Part shown: piece by piece, positions 35,305 through 46,974 of the stretch
Layout of the letters: the number at the start of each line of letters is the position of its first letter
How positions within the stretch are numbered: position 1 is the first letter of the stretch
The notes under the pieces: model-generated
The model's input: the letters and a program-made list of their open reading frames with translations, nothing else
What the model was told of the DNA's origin: nothing
Databases searched by the model: none
DNA from: Hexactinellida sp. DTS-2022
Taxonomy: Eukaryota; Porifera; Hexactinellida
Assembly (NCBI GenBank): GCA_028753945.1
Contig: JAPNXP010000014.1
Coordinates: forward strand, 2,108,001-2,172,000
Direction of reading: 5' to 3'
Length of the DNA: 64,000 bases
Translations under genes and position numbers: made by a program

Positions 35305-38300
35305 CTAAGCGTAAGTTATCAGGTAAGTTGGGTTGACACGCTCGTTGGTGTACATTACATACAGTCCACCACCAGACGGATGCCAACCATACACCGTGTC
35401 GTACCTCTCTAATATAAAACGCGCATGATGTTCGGGTACAAGTGGAGGCATTAGAAGAGTTTTATCAGGTTCCATAGTTACTACGTTACCGGCAATGATT
35501 TGAAAAACTAGAATCTGTCGGAAGTTACTTCGTGGAACCAGATAACTGTACTCGTTGGACAGTGTGATATTCTCAGCGAAGTAATTTCCTCTGCCCCACA
35601 GCCCATCTCGTGAATATCGGAAATCAAGCCCCTCCAAACAACTGTAGATCTGCTCAGGAACAACGTTGGTCGTTCCATGATATACTGTTTTCTCGTTAGC
35701 AGGCTTCTCCAATGCATGGAATCGAGCAAGACACTGTTGATACTTCAACCACAAGTATTTATTCTGAATTCGCACAACTTTGAGAGCATTGTAACGCGAG
35801 GATCTGAAGGGAAAAGTAGCTTGCTCCCACTCCTCAGAACCCGGCACCACCTCGTCCAGTATAAGCCATTCCTCATTGTTGTGCGCAACCCAATGAGAGG
35901 GCATCGTTATCTCGACATCTGGAAATGACTAAACGAAAGAAAGAAAATAGAAAATTACAGCTGTGACGACTGAACTATTCATATATAGTACAAATATACA
36001 AACATATACTATATAGTACATAGTATATAGTAGCTACGTGCAGTTCGGTCTCGGTCGGATTGCGGCGGATCACACCATGACAAAGGTCGCTTTCCCGACC
36101 TATGTATGCTTGTCTTGTGTCAGGAAGTACACAACACAAGTAACGGATAAAAATGGGAAGAGGTATGCCCAAATATGTGATTTTATGACCATTTTGTCGA
36201 GGAAAACAAGAGATCGTTGTTAGCGTGTAAAATTACCCCCTTTAGGCAAATTTGCACATTTCTAGAGCATATTGTCTTTCCTATTACTTCGGGACACGCA
36301 CATACAGACGCATTTTTTAAAAAGCAATTAACTTGTTAATACATATTATGTATTGAAATATAAGAATTGATGGCATAATCCTATATTAATAAATTTACGA
36401 TTTCATAGGGTTCAAGCGTGATTAATAGTGGCAACTTTGAACCTAATAATCAGCAAATTAGCGTGAATTTAAAACCCGTTAAGGTCTTAGATCTAAATTA
36501 CATTTCTGCATTATAGGAATTCTAAAGTTTTTGTTACCAATACTTTAATCTTCCTTTGGGACAAAAAATGCTAAAGGTCCCGTCTATAAACCACAACAGA
36601 AGAGGCCAAGTGTGCGCAGAAGAAATTGACTGCAGTAGAAACGTGGTACACAATAATAATTAGTCTTAAAAGTGTAAAAATGGAGGATCATTTTTAATTA
36701 ATGCCGCAATGAACTACGAATAAGCCGTAAATAGTACGCTGAATCAGTGAATATCACAACAAATTAATCTAACCAAGGATACACCAAGAGCTAATTAGTT
36801 AAGGGTACGCCAAATAGGTTAATAGAGCTCAGAATAGACTAAGTGTACGCCGAATAGATTAATTGTACGCCAAATAGGTTAATGGTAAGCAGAAGGTTTC
36901 AACCTATTGTTAATCAGTTCATTTTTTAGTGTACCTTTGAATCAGTGAAATTGAGTGAATAGCTTTTCATTTGATTTCATTCAACTAATTTCATTCTTTT
37001 CATTCATTAATATCTGCGTATATATCCCTTTTAACCTAACCTGTTTTGAACAGGTTTGCGATAAAAATTATCCAAATTCGAAGTTCAAAAATCGGGCCAC
37101 GATATGCACATTAATCAACAACCAGACACCCAGCCTGAAAGTCTCAGAGCACTGGCACTCACGGTCTAGCCGGTGTTATCATCACGGAGGAAACAAAAGC
37201 CAAGGCACTGAAGGCACTAATTTCAATACAGGGCCACTCTACTACGATAGTTGAGTCGGTACAGTATAAAATCGGGAAAATATCATCAAATGACACACAC
37301 TTACATTACTCCTAACACACTCACTTTTTGTCGAGGGATATTACGGGTGGATAAAACAGCATCTCCAAGCAAATCACCCAGCTTAGCCACACCTGCATCA
37401 ATATCATGCTGAAGGAAGCCTTCCACTTCGATTAGATCCGGGTAGACTCTTATCTTCACAGCAAACAACTTCTCCATGGAGATTACTGCAGCGGGTCAAT
37501 TATGCGCAACTGCGCGCGGGGTATACCATCAAGTACATCTCCATTGGTCTGAAAAAGAAAAATATAACTGATACTGCATTCAATAGTCATAGGGGAAGCC
37601 AAATGCTAACCAAACATAATCAATGTTAAAATAAGTGGTAGTTATAATTGAGCAGAAAAGTTACAATTTATGTGGAATACAGGGCTCGAGGAAAAACATG
37701 GAGAGGGGAAACAGATTGCTGATGCAGAGAAATATTATATCGTATAAACGGATTAAAAAAAAAATACTTACTTCTTCAATGGGAAACGGTAGAATGTCTG
37801 TCGAACTTTAGCAAAAACAACAGTTAGCGCCTCAGATAACCCCAACACACGTAGGCATTCGCTTTCTACATCGATAATAAAGCTCATAGAGCCATGCGAC
37901 AAATACGGCTCGCAAGCGGCAGCGATGCATTCATTAGCAGTCGCCAACAGTATCAAGTCCCCTTTCGTCACAAGGAGAACTTCCTCAGAGATCTACATTG
38001 GACACAATTCAAAACACTGGAAAAATAAAAAACTGGAAGCATCAGATAATTCCTATGTTGATTAATACGCGTATGGCGTTTACACGTAGTATACGGAATG
38101 CGCTATATCGGCTATCCATCATTACGTATATATTATACGCTAGATCTATAGTCAACCAGGGATGTTTTCCAACTAAATTCAGTAGCATATTGTTGAAACT
38201 TATTGTAAACACAAGATGCTAGCAAATAATCCAATTTGTACAATACAAGTCTATATTATGACAAATTTATGAGTCGATTAATAATAGGGGAATATCGATG

Positions 38301-38954
38301 TAACCGAAAGTGGTTCAAAGCAAATTCCATACACGTGTAATACGGATTACATTACAAGAATTACGGCGTGGTACGTATCCAAGGAAAGACGTATTAAACA
38401 ACTAAGGATGCTTCACATGAGTTATACAGCTCAATTAGAGTCTATAGGTAGAACGAATTTGTTCTGCTGCTAGTAAACACATTGAAATGTTAATAGGAAA
38501 TGGAAACAAGGAGACTACAGCCTCAAATAAAGTTTACGCATATTCTATCAGCTCACCTTGGAAAGGACAGACATTTCAAGCTGTCTGATATGTCTGAGGC
38601 CGTCTCTTCAGGGATTAGCAGGTACAGAGATGAACAGACGTAGGCATAATCGTAGCGTCCCACAACTAAAGCAAACCCTTCGAGCTGTTCGCGGAAATTC
38701 GCCTCCATGAAATTGTAGAGGTGTTCACTCATTGGATAGTCGCGCCGTAACCTAGACAAGGATCAGAATTTATAGGTAAAAGCCAACTCAGCTAAAAGCA
38801 AACAAAAACAAACCAAACCAAACAAAATGACACAGTAAATGAATAAGCTGATCGATGGAAGTAAACACAAACTAGTAACATACCTGATACTCCGATTGTG
38901 AATCCAGCAGGACAGAGGTGAATGTGGGAACCGTTGAGAAGCGAATCTAAACAT
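35305..38954 (-). pseudogene. PARP-type ART, array gene 7 (doubly broken)
   Basis: Exons 38884-38954, 38557-38751, 37772-37992, shortened 37325-37548, and 35305-35928. It carries both the single-base loss in exon 2 (shared with gene 0) and the exon-3 deletion (shared with genes 2 and 4). The catalytic exon is intact. Confidence 0.7.
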
Positions 38955-39035
38955 TCGCCCCTAAGGAGGAGTCCTTAACGACTCCTGCTCCAGTCACCCA
39001 CATCCAGCCAGAACTGTCAAAAGGAAGGCCTGCAC
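38894..39035 (-). repeat. 142-bp element, solo a/b recombinant of unit 7
   Basis: Left flank (gatactcc) is that of an a copy and right flank (gtaaactag) that of a b copy. This is what homologous recombination between a and b would leave after deleting the coiled-coil gene (about 950 bp). Confidence 0.85.
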
Positions 39036-39106
39036 GTAAACTAGAAACAGAATCGAGATAAATCCAAGTTAACGTATGATAGCGCAAATAAAATAGCATG
39101 GCTTAC

Positions 39107-39730
39107 CTAAGCGTAAGTGATCAGGTAAGTTGGGTTGACACGCTCGTTGGTGTACATTACATACAGTCCACCACCAGACGGATGCCAACCATACACCGTG
39201 TCGTACCTCTCTAATATAAAACGCGCATGATGTTCGGGTACAAGTGGAGGCATTAGAAGAGTTTTATCAGGTTCCATAGTTACTACGTTACCGGCAATGA
39301 TTTGAAAAACTAGAATCTGTCGGAAGTTACTTCGTGGAACCAGATAACTGTACTCGTTGGACAGTGTGATATTCTCAGCGAAGTAATTTCCTCTGCCCCA
39401 CAGCCCATCTCGTGAATATCGGAAATCAAGCCCCTCCAAACAACTGTAGATCTGCTCAGGAACAACGTTGGTCGTTCCATGATATACTGTTTTCTCGTTA
39501 GCAGGCTTCTCCAATGCATGGAATCGAGCAAGACACTGTTGATACTTCAACCACAAGTATTTATTCTGAATTCGCACAACTTTGAGAGCATTGTAACGCG
39601 AGGATCTGAAGGGAAAAGTAGCTTGCTCCCACTCCTCAGAACCCGGCACCACCTCGTCCAGTATAAGCCATTCCTCATTGTTGTGCGCAACCCAATGAGA
39701 GGGCATCGTTATCTCGACATCTGGAAATGA
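39107..39730 (-). pseudogene. Orphan PARP catalytic exon at right edge of array (gene 8)
   Basis: Catalytic exon identical in structure to the others, with acceptor 'cgtttag', 'MPSHW' start at 39706 and end 'YLITYA'. No upstream exons exist because the array stops at 40049. It is directly followed on its coding strand by the solo 142-bp element and then by the second exon of gene 7, so a run-on transcript could join the two. Confidence 0.65.
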
Positions 39731-40049
39731 CTAAACGAAAGAAAGAAAATAGAAAATTACAGCTGTGACGACTGAACTATTCATATATAGTACAAATATA
39801 CAAACATATACTATATAGTACATAGTATATAGTAGCTACGTGCAGTTCGGTCTCGGTCGGATTGCGGCGGATCACACCATGACAAAGGTCGCTTTCCCGA
39901 CCTATGTATGCTTGTCTTGTGTCAGGAAGTACACAACACAAGTAACGGATAAAAATGGGAAGAGGTATGCCCAAATATGTGATTTTATGACCATTTTGTC
40001 GAGGAAAACAAGAGATCGTTGTTAGCGTGTAAAATTACCCCCTTTAGGC

Positions 40050-40445
40050 CAAGCCTGGGGTTATATGAATATGTAATAGTAATTGTATTAGTAACGATTA
40101 CATTTTAGAAGTAATGGTAATAGTTATAAGTTATAGTGTTTCAAATACGATGTAATAGTAATAGTAATAGTAATAGAACCTATTGTAATAGGAATTATCT
40201 ACTACAATTCTATAATTTCGGACTGGCTCATTTGATTTTCGTGAAGAAATAGGAAGTTGTTAAAATAAAATTAAGGCAAGATGATTATCGTTTTGAATTT
40301 GTCACTTTATTGAAATTAGTTGTTTTATTGAAATTAGTTGTTTGTTTGTGTGGGATAATCAATTAAAATAATAAACTTCAGACATTCTGAATCATAGCAA
40401 AGTCTTAGTAAATGTCTAGTAATTTTGTATAGTAATATTAATTTA
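40050..40445. other. Insertion or replacement at the right edge of the array
   Basis: Non-array AT-rich sequence of about 396 bp, with irregular 'aatagt' runs near 40142-40172. It replaces 44 bp of unit sequence; array homology resumes at 40446. No gene seen. Confidence 0.6.
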
Positions 40446-40494
40446 GGACACGCACATACAGACGCATTTTTTAAAATGCAATTAACTTGTTAAT
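40446..40494 (-). repeat. Residual 49-bp array homology beyond the array end
   Basis: The string starting 'ggacacgcacatacagacgc' and ending 'aacttgttaat' matches 5167-5215 of unit 0 with one mismatch. Confidence 0.8.
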
Positions 40495-40884
40495 TGTATT
40501 TTCATGGTTTTATTCTCAACCTCAACCAACTTTCAATTCACACGTCTATGGAATTCGTATTAGTTCCGAATTACGCCAAATGGTATTCAATTAAGACGAG
40601 CAAACAAGAAACATTAGTCGTTCTAAAACTTTAAATTCCTACATTGACAGTCGTCAAGCAATTTACCAAGTTCTACATTAAACTAAACGTACTGCTATTA
40701 TTAGAATACAAGGTGATGAATTATATACGTATAATCATCATGTGACTAGATTCAATATGAACTTAATTGTATTTTCATTGTTTGTATTCTCAAATCTCAC
40801 CAAAATTCTATTCACACGTCTATGGAATTTGTATTGGGTCCGAATTATGACGAGTTAGTCGTTCTAAAATCTTAACTTAGTCAA

Positions 40885-41345
40885 AAGTACAAATATATTA
40901 TTTGGTAGACCGTCTATAAATTCTGTAGACCACCTGCCGTCTATGGGTAATACTAAATTATGTGTAAGAAAACCTGGTCTATTTCTAGACGGTCTACATA
41001 GAAGTTATTTCATATTAAAAAGTCCCGCGGATGATAAAGGATATAAATAGAAACATCCACATTTCACTTCAATTGAAATTCAAATGACTTTCCACTTTCA
41101 CATCTGGGCAATGAATGATATCATGTCATATATATTATCAAAATTTCGGACAATTTTTGTAAGATTTCAGGGTAATATTTATGAGCATCCTTATATGTAG
41201 ACGGTCTATTTCTAGACGGTCTATAAAAGCCCATACAAATAAGCCAAAAATTTGTAGACCGTCTATAAATTATGTAGACCACTTGCCCTGCTTTTTATGG
41301 GTAATACTAATGTATATGCAAGAAAACCTGGTCTAGAAATAGACT
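40885..41345. repeat. Dispersed repeat with 'tagacggtcta' palindromes
   Basis: Several copies of 'tagaccgtctataaat' and its reverse complement, arranged as imperfect inverted repeats around 'gggtaatacta'. A related piece is at 49399-49490. MITE-like but ends not resolved. The rest of 40495-41462 shows no coding signal. Confidence 0.5.
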
Positions 41346-41462
41346 GTCTACATATATGATATCTTAATATTTATATTTTGATCATAGAAAAAATAAAACG
41401 CACTAAAATCACAAATATACACAAACTTATATATAGATACGTATACGCACTATTGGAAGAAA

Positions 41463-41617
41463 TCTATATATTAAAAGCGGAATTGTTGTGTGTAATTGTT
41501 TGTTTGTTTGTTTGTTTGTTTGTTTGTCCAGAATTAATAGGAAAGACTACGAGTCCTAGAAAGCTGAAAATTGGCATGTCGCGAAGCGACCAAGACCGAA
41601 GGGCGCTAGGGCTCGTT
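41463..41617 (+). mobile_element. Short Helitron-like non-autonomous element
   Basis: Starts 'tctatatattaaaagcgg', then 'attgttgtgtg' and a (TTTG)n tract with 'tgtccagaattaatagg', and ends with hairpin 'gtcgcgaagcgac' followed by 'gaccgaagggc' and 'gctcgtta'. The same start and end motifs bound the longer copies at 49555 and 53198. Confidence 0.5.
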
Positions 41618-43009
41618 ATATTAATGTGAATATCTTATTTTAAAATTCCAGGATTTCACCAACTTTAGAATTTGTTATTTTATAACAACAATCTCTGATT
41701 AAAATCATACAATAGGTTGCAATGCAGTTAATTAAATTAAATAACCATGCTAAGTTTTGAAGCATGATACGCGTAATGTAGTATCAATAAGAATAACTCA
41801 CTTTCTGAATCCAGGAGTAGAGCCATTTATTAATTAAAAATTAACAAAGAAACGAGGAAATCCGATGCAAATTTGAATGATAAATACAAATACTAGTAAC
41901 AAATTAGTATACTAGTTACTTATGTTTAGACTTATCTTTTATATACTTAGAGGCCTATTAATTTAAAAGAGACCACCCATGCATAACAACGGCGAATATT
42001 GTTATTTGAATCATTACAATTACAATTTGTTAGATTATCCGAATCATGATCACTAACCACAATTCATTGATGCCAGTCATGGTCATAGTATGTGAACAGG
42101 GCGTATCTAGGATTTGGTAGAGGGGGGTGTAATAGAGCAGACGAGAATGATTTTATTGAATTTGTTTAGAATATCGCACAATAGCATCAATACATCCTCG
42201 CTAATCCGAACAGAGGTGCTTCGGTTAAAAAAATCTGTTCCGATTAGTGGAGTAATACATTTACTGTAGGCATCTATAAAATGAGACGCAGATAATCTGA
42301 ACCAAATTGTCTAAATCTTTTAACACAAAACAATATTTCCACCTTGGGAACTAGTGTGTTAGGAGATGAAGGCCAAACTTAACTTTTCAGGGGGGGGGGG
42401 CTTTAGCAATTGAACGATTATTCCCTTTCCAAAATAAAAATTTAGAGCTACGTAACTGCCAACCGTCCAGGGATTTTAACCATTCAAATTGTACAGGGAT
42501 TCAAGCGTACCGAAATTCCCTATACAATATATAAATATCTTTGCCATGCATTCTGCATCAACCACATAATCAATGGTTTGATTAGACCACATAAAATAAA
42601 TTAATCGTTTATCATTCACCTTTTCGAGAAAATTTTGACGAGAGGCGATATTTTATTTCTATTTATTACATATTGGCTACCTAATATTAATTATTTATAA
42701 AGCCACAAAGTTGTCTAATCTAATAAAGGAATCAAGATGTAAAGACGCGCGTAGCGCGGACGAGCAGCTTGTTTGTCATAAAGTGGCTTGGATACAATTG
42801 AAACAATATTCTCTATATGGCATTTCATTGTGGTGTAATTGATACAATTCATCACAAAGTGGCTAGCATTCAATAGAAATGTAAAAATAGATGTGTGGTC
42901 AAATATCAGGTTTCAGATTGATTTCAAATATGAGACTTATAATCTAATGATTTTGGAATGAGTTACGTGTAAATGGTTTGAATTCCAATGTTACCAAGGA
43001 AAGCTAAAT
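41618..43009. other. Gene-free AT-rich DNA
   Basis: No coding region seen. Contains an 11-base G run near 42389, a fragment resembling mariner/pogo ends ('gctaatccgaacagagg', 42212), and the left arm of an inverted repeat at 42742-42772. Confidence 0.5.
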
Positions 43010-43144
43010 CCCACCAGACACGATGCAACAAAGTTGCATGCAACTGTTGAATGCAATTTTGTTGCATCGTGTATGTTAAATTTTCTGTTAAATTTTTGTT
43101 AAATTTTTTTCTTTTCCCAGAATACTACACATGTAAATGGGAAA

Positions 43145-43375
43145 ATTCCAAAAATACTCAACTTTTTGGAAAATTTCCAAATATACTCAACAATACTCAA
43201 CTAATTTGTAATATACTCAAATTTTTCCAAATATACTCAAGTTTTATTGGATTATTCCAAATATACTCAAGTTTTATTGCATTATTCCAAATATACTCAA
43301 GTTTTATTCGATTATTCCAAATATATACACAAGTTTTATTCGATTATTCTAAATATGCTCAAGTTCTATGGGATT
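43145..43375 (+). repeat. Minisatellite, unit about 31-33 bp ('ccaaatatactcaag' core)
   Basis: About six imperfect copies of 'attattccaaatatactcaa' with 'gttttatt' spacers. The reading frames are open by periodicity only, so I do not call a gene. Confidence 0.75.
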
Positions 43376-43778
43376 ATTGAAACTACTATGATGCTCCAAC
43401 CACAAATATTTATTAGTACAAGCTGCTCGTCTGCTCTACGCGCGTCCTTACAACTTGTGCTCGGGCCTACGGCCCTCGCTTGTATTTCAAGCATGTTCCT
43501 TTTCAAATTAAATGTCGTTCTTGATGAGTGGCCCCTTAGCTGTCAATGTATATCCGTGGATCCTAGCTATAGGTTTATATAAGGACAGAGTACATAATTT
43601 GGATATTTATGCTAATTTGATGAACAGATAATCTTCTAGATATTAAAGCTTGTCCGTGTATAATAATATACCAACTCCAAATATTAAATTAAATATCACT
43701 AAGAAACTGTAGCAGTGGACCCCTAACTTTGGGATGTGGTGAAGTTATTGTATTGATTGATAATAATTTTAATAATAT

Positions 43779-44191
43779 TAGGGCTGAAACGAATATACCG
43801 AATATTCGAATATTCGTTCGAAATGATTGAACGAATATTCGTTCGTTTGCAAACGAATATTCGTTACGAAACGAATATTCGTTTGGACGAATATTAGATT
43901 GAAACGGTTATTCGTTAACTAATTTTGGACAACAACAATACTTTTGTATAGCTTAGAGATATCGTAAATATAAATTCCCACTTTAACTAGCTGATTATTA
44001 GTTAACTTGTGTATAATATACTTTGTAACTATTATTATACCATTCTAATATTATCAAAAACCTATTTTCCAATGTATTTTGTCTCTAGAAATTGATTTAA
44101 TGCTTAGTCATCTAAACGAACGAATATTCGAATATTCGTTCGTTTAGAAAAAGGTTCGTTCGTTACATTTCGAATATTCGTTTCAGCCCTA
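43779..44191. mobile_element. hAT-type MITE, 413 bp
   Basis: Terminal inverted repeats TAGGGCTGAAACGAATAT / ATATTCGTTTCAGCCCTA with many 'cgaatattcg' palindromes. Flanking 8-mers aataatat and aattttat are similar (6/8), compatible with an aged 8-bp target duplication. A second copy is at 49498-50506. Confidence 0.7.
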
Positions 44192-44639
44192 AATTTTATA
44201 TCAAATAATACAATGGAATGTTAGAAATGTATGGCTAGACAGACAGAACACAAATAACTGATTAGATGCCTGAACTTCCTCACAACCAATTAGATTACTG
44301 TCCCAGTATTCTATAATGCGTTCTTAACATTTGACAGACACCAAAGCATTCAATTATACTAATTGAATGCTAGCGCTAATCCATACTGGAACAACCCCAA
44401 TAATTTAATTGGCTAAAGGTTTTGACACCTCTTTTGATGGAAGATGTGAATATTTTTTAGATATTGAACTTGTTTGCACGTTTGTACATACAGTATTCCC
44501 TACCCCCCTGCCAAATTTCAAGTCTATAGTTTTTACCAGTTCCTCAATCAATTCTGAACAAACACACAAACAAACAAACACGAAAACATTGTGATTTAAT
44601 ATATAAGATATACTAAATATAGCCTTTCTAAACTTGAGT

Positions 44640-44830
44640 AAATCTGTGAATTTCTTGAAAAGTTGAGTAGATTTGGAATTTATTGAAAAACTTGAGCAGA
44701 ATTGGAATTATATTGAAAAACTTGAGTAGAATTGGAATTGTTTTGAAAAACTTGAGTAGATTCGGAAAGATCTAGTTTTATGTTTGAGTATCAGTAAAAT
44801 TTTAGTATATTTGGAAATTTTGAAAAACTT
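44640..44830 (-). repeat. Minisatellite in inverted orientation
   Basis: Four to five copies around 'aaaaacttgagtagaattgg', the reverse complement of the theme at 43145-43375. Confidence 0.65.
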
Positions 44831-45389
44831 AAACATTATTGGAATATCCCCATGTAAATTATCCACGTCCGGTTAACGACGTTTTTTAATTTTTGAATGA
44901 ATCTATAAAATATGGATTAGATACTTTGGGATTGTATATGTACTAACCATTGTATTTCTAAGATCCGGGTAAATTCTAGTTATGGGCAGCTTCCGGACGA
45001 CAGTGCCCGAATAAAGGTAAAGGAGGTTTGGATGTACGTATATATAAATATCCAGTTCTAACTAAGAATACCAAAATTGCTATACCTTATTACTGGACAG
45101 ACGATCCATCCTTACGAAATTTCTATAACTGGATGTTGTCAACTGAAGTAATTTCTTTCATCAATAGATGAAATGCATTTTGCGTCTCGATTTTGATCCA
45201 ATCCTTAACCCATGAGATCTCAATTTGCGTTGACGGGTCAAATGCAATTTCCCCCGGTGAAGTATAATAATTTGGAATGCGGAAACGACAACGCGTGCAC
45301 AATAATGAACTGGGAAATAACAAATCCATTGGGATTATACGTATAGTACTGATTTAAAATAATATTTTTACCATGTGTAATAGAGTAAT

Positions 45390-45546
45390 TTCCATGCAAC
45401 AATGTTGCACGAAAATAAATGTTGCATGCAACTTGTCGTACGAAAATTGTGTTGCATGCAACATATTGCTTGCAACATTGCACCGTGTATGTTACCTTGT
45501 TGCATGCAACTTCGTTGCATGCAACAGTTGCATCGTTTATGGTGGG
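45390..45546. repeat. Cluster of 'ttgcatgcaa' palindromes
   Basis: At least four 'gttgcatgcaac'-like palindromes within 160 bp, forming the right end of the nested structure. The related left end is 43010-43070. Confidence 0.6.
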
Positions 45547-45599
45547 CTTTAGCAATTGATTGCACAAATAATGGAACATTATAAAGGCATTGATAAATA

Positions 45600-45793
45600 T
45601 ACAGTCAGGCCTGCTTATTGTGAACAATATTTCGTCTGATTAATATGAAGGTTTTTTATATTATGAACTATAGTCCCAATTTAACAACTTACATAGGATT
45701 TGTATTAAGTTGAGTTCGCTTAGTATGAAGTCTCTTTATTATGAACACAATTTTTAGTCCCTTGAATGTTGATAATAAAAGAACCTGACTGTA
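45600..45793. mobile_element. Mariner-type MITE, 194 bp
   Basis: Ends TACAGTCAGG and CCTGACTGTA are inverted and begin and end with TA, the Tc1/mariner target. The subterminal 'ttattgtgaac' / 'gttgataataaaa' is also partly inverted. No ORF. Confidence 0.6.
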
Positions 45794-45857
45794 ATAACAA
45801 TAATTAGCAAAATAGAGAGAGAGATTATAATATTTAATGAGTTAGCTGAACGATAAA

Positions 45858-46666
45858 TCTATCTCTATATTAAAAACACAATTGTTGTGTGTGTGTTTGT
45901 ATGTTTGTCCAGAATTAATAGGAAAGAAGCTCTAGAATTTACACGCTGACAACGATCCATTGGTTTTCTAAACGAAATAACGGGACTATGACGTCATAAA
46001 TGCACATATTTTGGAATAACTCTTTCAGTTTTTATCCGATTCGCCCACAATTTTAGATGGCAGAACATGAAATGAGACATACATATACCGATGCATGGAT
46101 TCAGCCCTTATAATTTTGAAACGTTCGTTACACAATTTTGTCACAATATAAAAAATATTGTATTGCATGTCTCTACAAATTTTTATAATTTTCACAATTA
46201 ATCTGCGCCAGGCATCAACAAAATGTAACCTCCTACTGCTCATTGCACGTATTGAGGTTTGGTGAATTAATCTTTACCTACACTAATTCCGAAATTGCAT
46301 ACTTTGATAATTAATCCAGTTTGGCTTATATCAGTTTAATTCTATCTGTGATGTATTATTAGCTCACGTCAATAATATTACTAACAAATTAGTCAACGAT
46401 TTACTGACTTATTTCTTCTGTATAATATTGATGGGAGTAATGCAGTGAATTAAATCAAACAATTTATAGTGCAAAAGTTAAATCCTGGGTTAGTAAATAG
46501 CATTAATTAATTAGTTGACATACCTTGGCTCCCAAATACTGAACTGAAATAAGTACGTATCATTTCCAATTGATCAATTAGGAGTGATTTATTTGACGAG
46601 GGTAAGGCCGCGAAGCGGCCTTTAATTGTCTAACACGAACGAAACTCGCCAAGCGACCGAGACCGA
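45858..46666 (+). mobile_element. Degraded Helitron-like element
   Basis: Starts 'tctatctctatattaaaaac', 'caattgttgtgtgtg' and 'tgtccagaattaatagg'. A related 3' end, 'aaggccgcgaagcggcc' then 'gccaagcgaccgagaccga', is at 46603-46666. The interior is AT-rich with no gene. Confidence 0.4.
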
Positions 46667-46668
46667 AA

Positions 46669-46974
46669 ACTCGATTGTTGTGTGTTTATTGTTTGACGGA
46701 TTGTATTAAAGTGATGGGGGAATAGAAACCGCATTTATAATTGAGGTATAAACTAACTTCCAAATGTCATAATAGGTAAACAATATTATGCTGATTTCGA
46801 ATTTTGCATCTAGAAATCTCTGATATGAATATTTATAGTTGTTGTTTATAAAAATAGGTAAACAAATTAATGAAAATTCAAAATCAACCTAGAAGTTAGC
46901 TTTCATGGAAATGATAGAAAGGGTGTGGAGTCCGTCGCTGATCCGTCGCAAAGCGACAGATACCGAAGGGCTCG
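46669..46974 (+). mobile_element. Helitron-like element with one internal repeat copy
   Basis: Starts 'ctcgattgttgtgtg' abutting the preceding copy, then 'ggattgtattaaagtgatgg' and 'gaatagaaaccgcat', one copy of the 'aggtaaacaa' internal repeat, and ends 'gtcgcaaagcgac' with 'gaagggctcgt'. Confidence 0.55.

Larger units (their letters stand above)
31533..37025 (-). repeat. Array unit 6 (type C)
   Basis: Same structure as units 3 and 5; the only place where two C units are adjacent. Confidence 0.9.
776..40049. repeat. Tandem array of eight units carrying PARP-type ART and coiled-coil genes
   Basis: Eight head-to-tail copies start at 776, 5903, 11031, 15789, 21282, 26040, 31533 and 37026. Period lengths are 5128 (types A), 4758 (type B) and 5493 (type C). 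Units are nearly identical apart from a few substitutions and three large indels: a deletion in coding exon 3, an alternative segment between the two genes, and a deletion in the last unit. Left homology begins at the 'ccctttaacc' string; right homology stops in 'ctttaggc'. The near identity implies recent amplification or continuing homogenisation. A misassembled copy number is possible, but the diagnostic differences show that several distinct copies exist. Confidence 0.95.
37026..40049 (-). repeat. Array unit 7 (B-derived, right edge, shortened)
   Basis: Shares the exon-3 deletion of units 2 and 4 and the exon-2 single-base loss of unit 0. The coiled-coil gene and one of the two 142-bp elements are missing, leaving a solo element (38894-39035). 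Array homology stops at 40049. Confidence 0.9.
43010..45546. mobile_element. Nested inverted-repeat (foldback-like) region
   Basis: Ends are inverted: 'cccaccagacacgatgcaac' at 43010 against the reverse complement of 'gttgcatcgtttatggtggg' at 45546, with 'gttgcatgcaac' palindromes inside both ends. Inside are inverted minisatellites (43145-43375 and 44640-44830) and a hAT-type MITE (43779-44191). No transposase seen. It may be one large foldback or two facing MITEs. Confidence 0.45.

Noticed and set aside
776-40049. Array read as a virus-like or LTR-bearing element
   Set aside because: No reverse transcriptase, integrase, capsid, envelope or long terminal repeats are visible; the units carry spliced host-type genes.
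43051-43582. Two overlapping plus-strand ORFs (109 and 111 codons)
   Set aside because: They are translations of the 31-33 bp minisatellite and its flank.
45390-45546. Repeated 'gttgcatgcaac' motifs considered as a CRISPR-like array
   Set aside because: Motifs are short palindromes with irregular spacing in a eukaryotic repeat-rich region; they form a transposon end.
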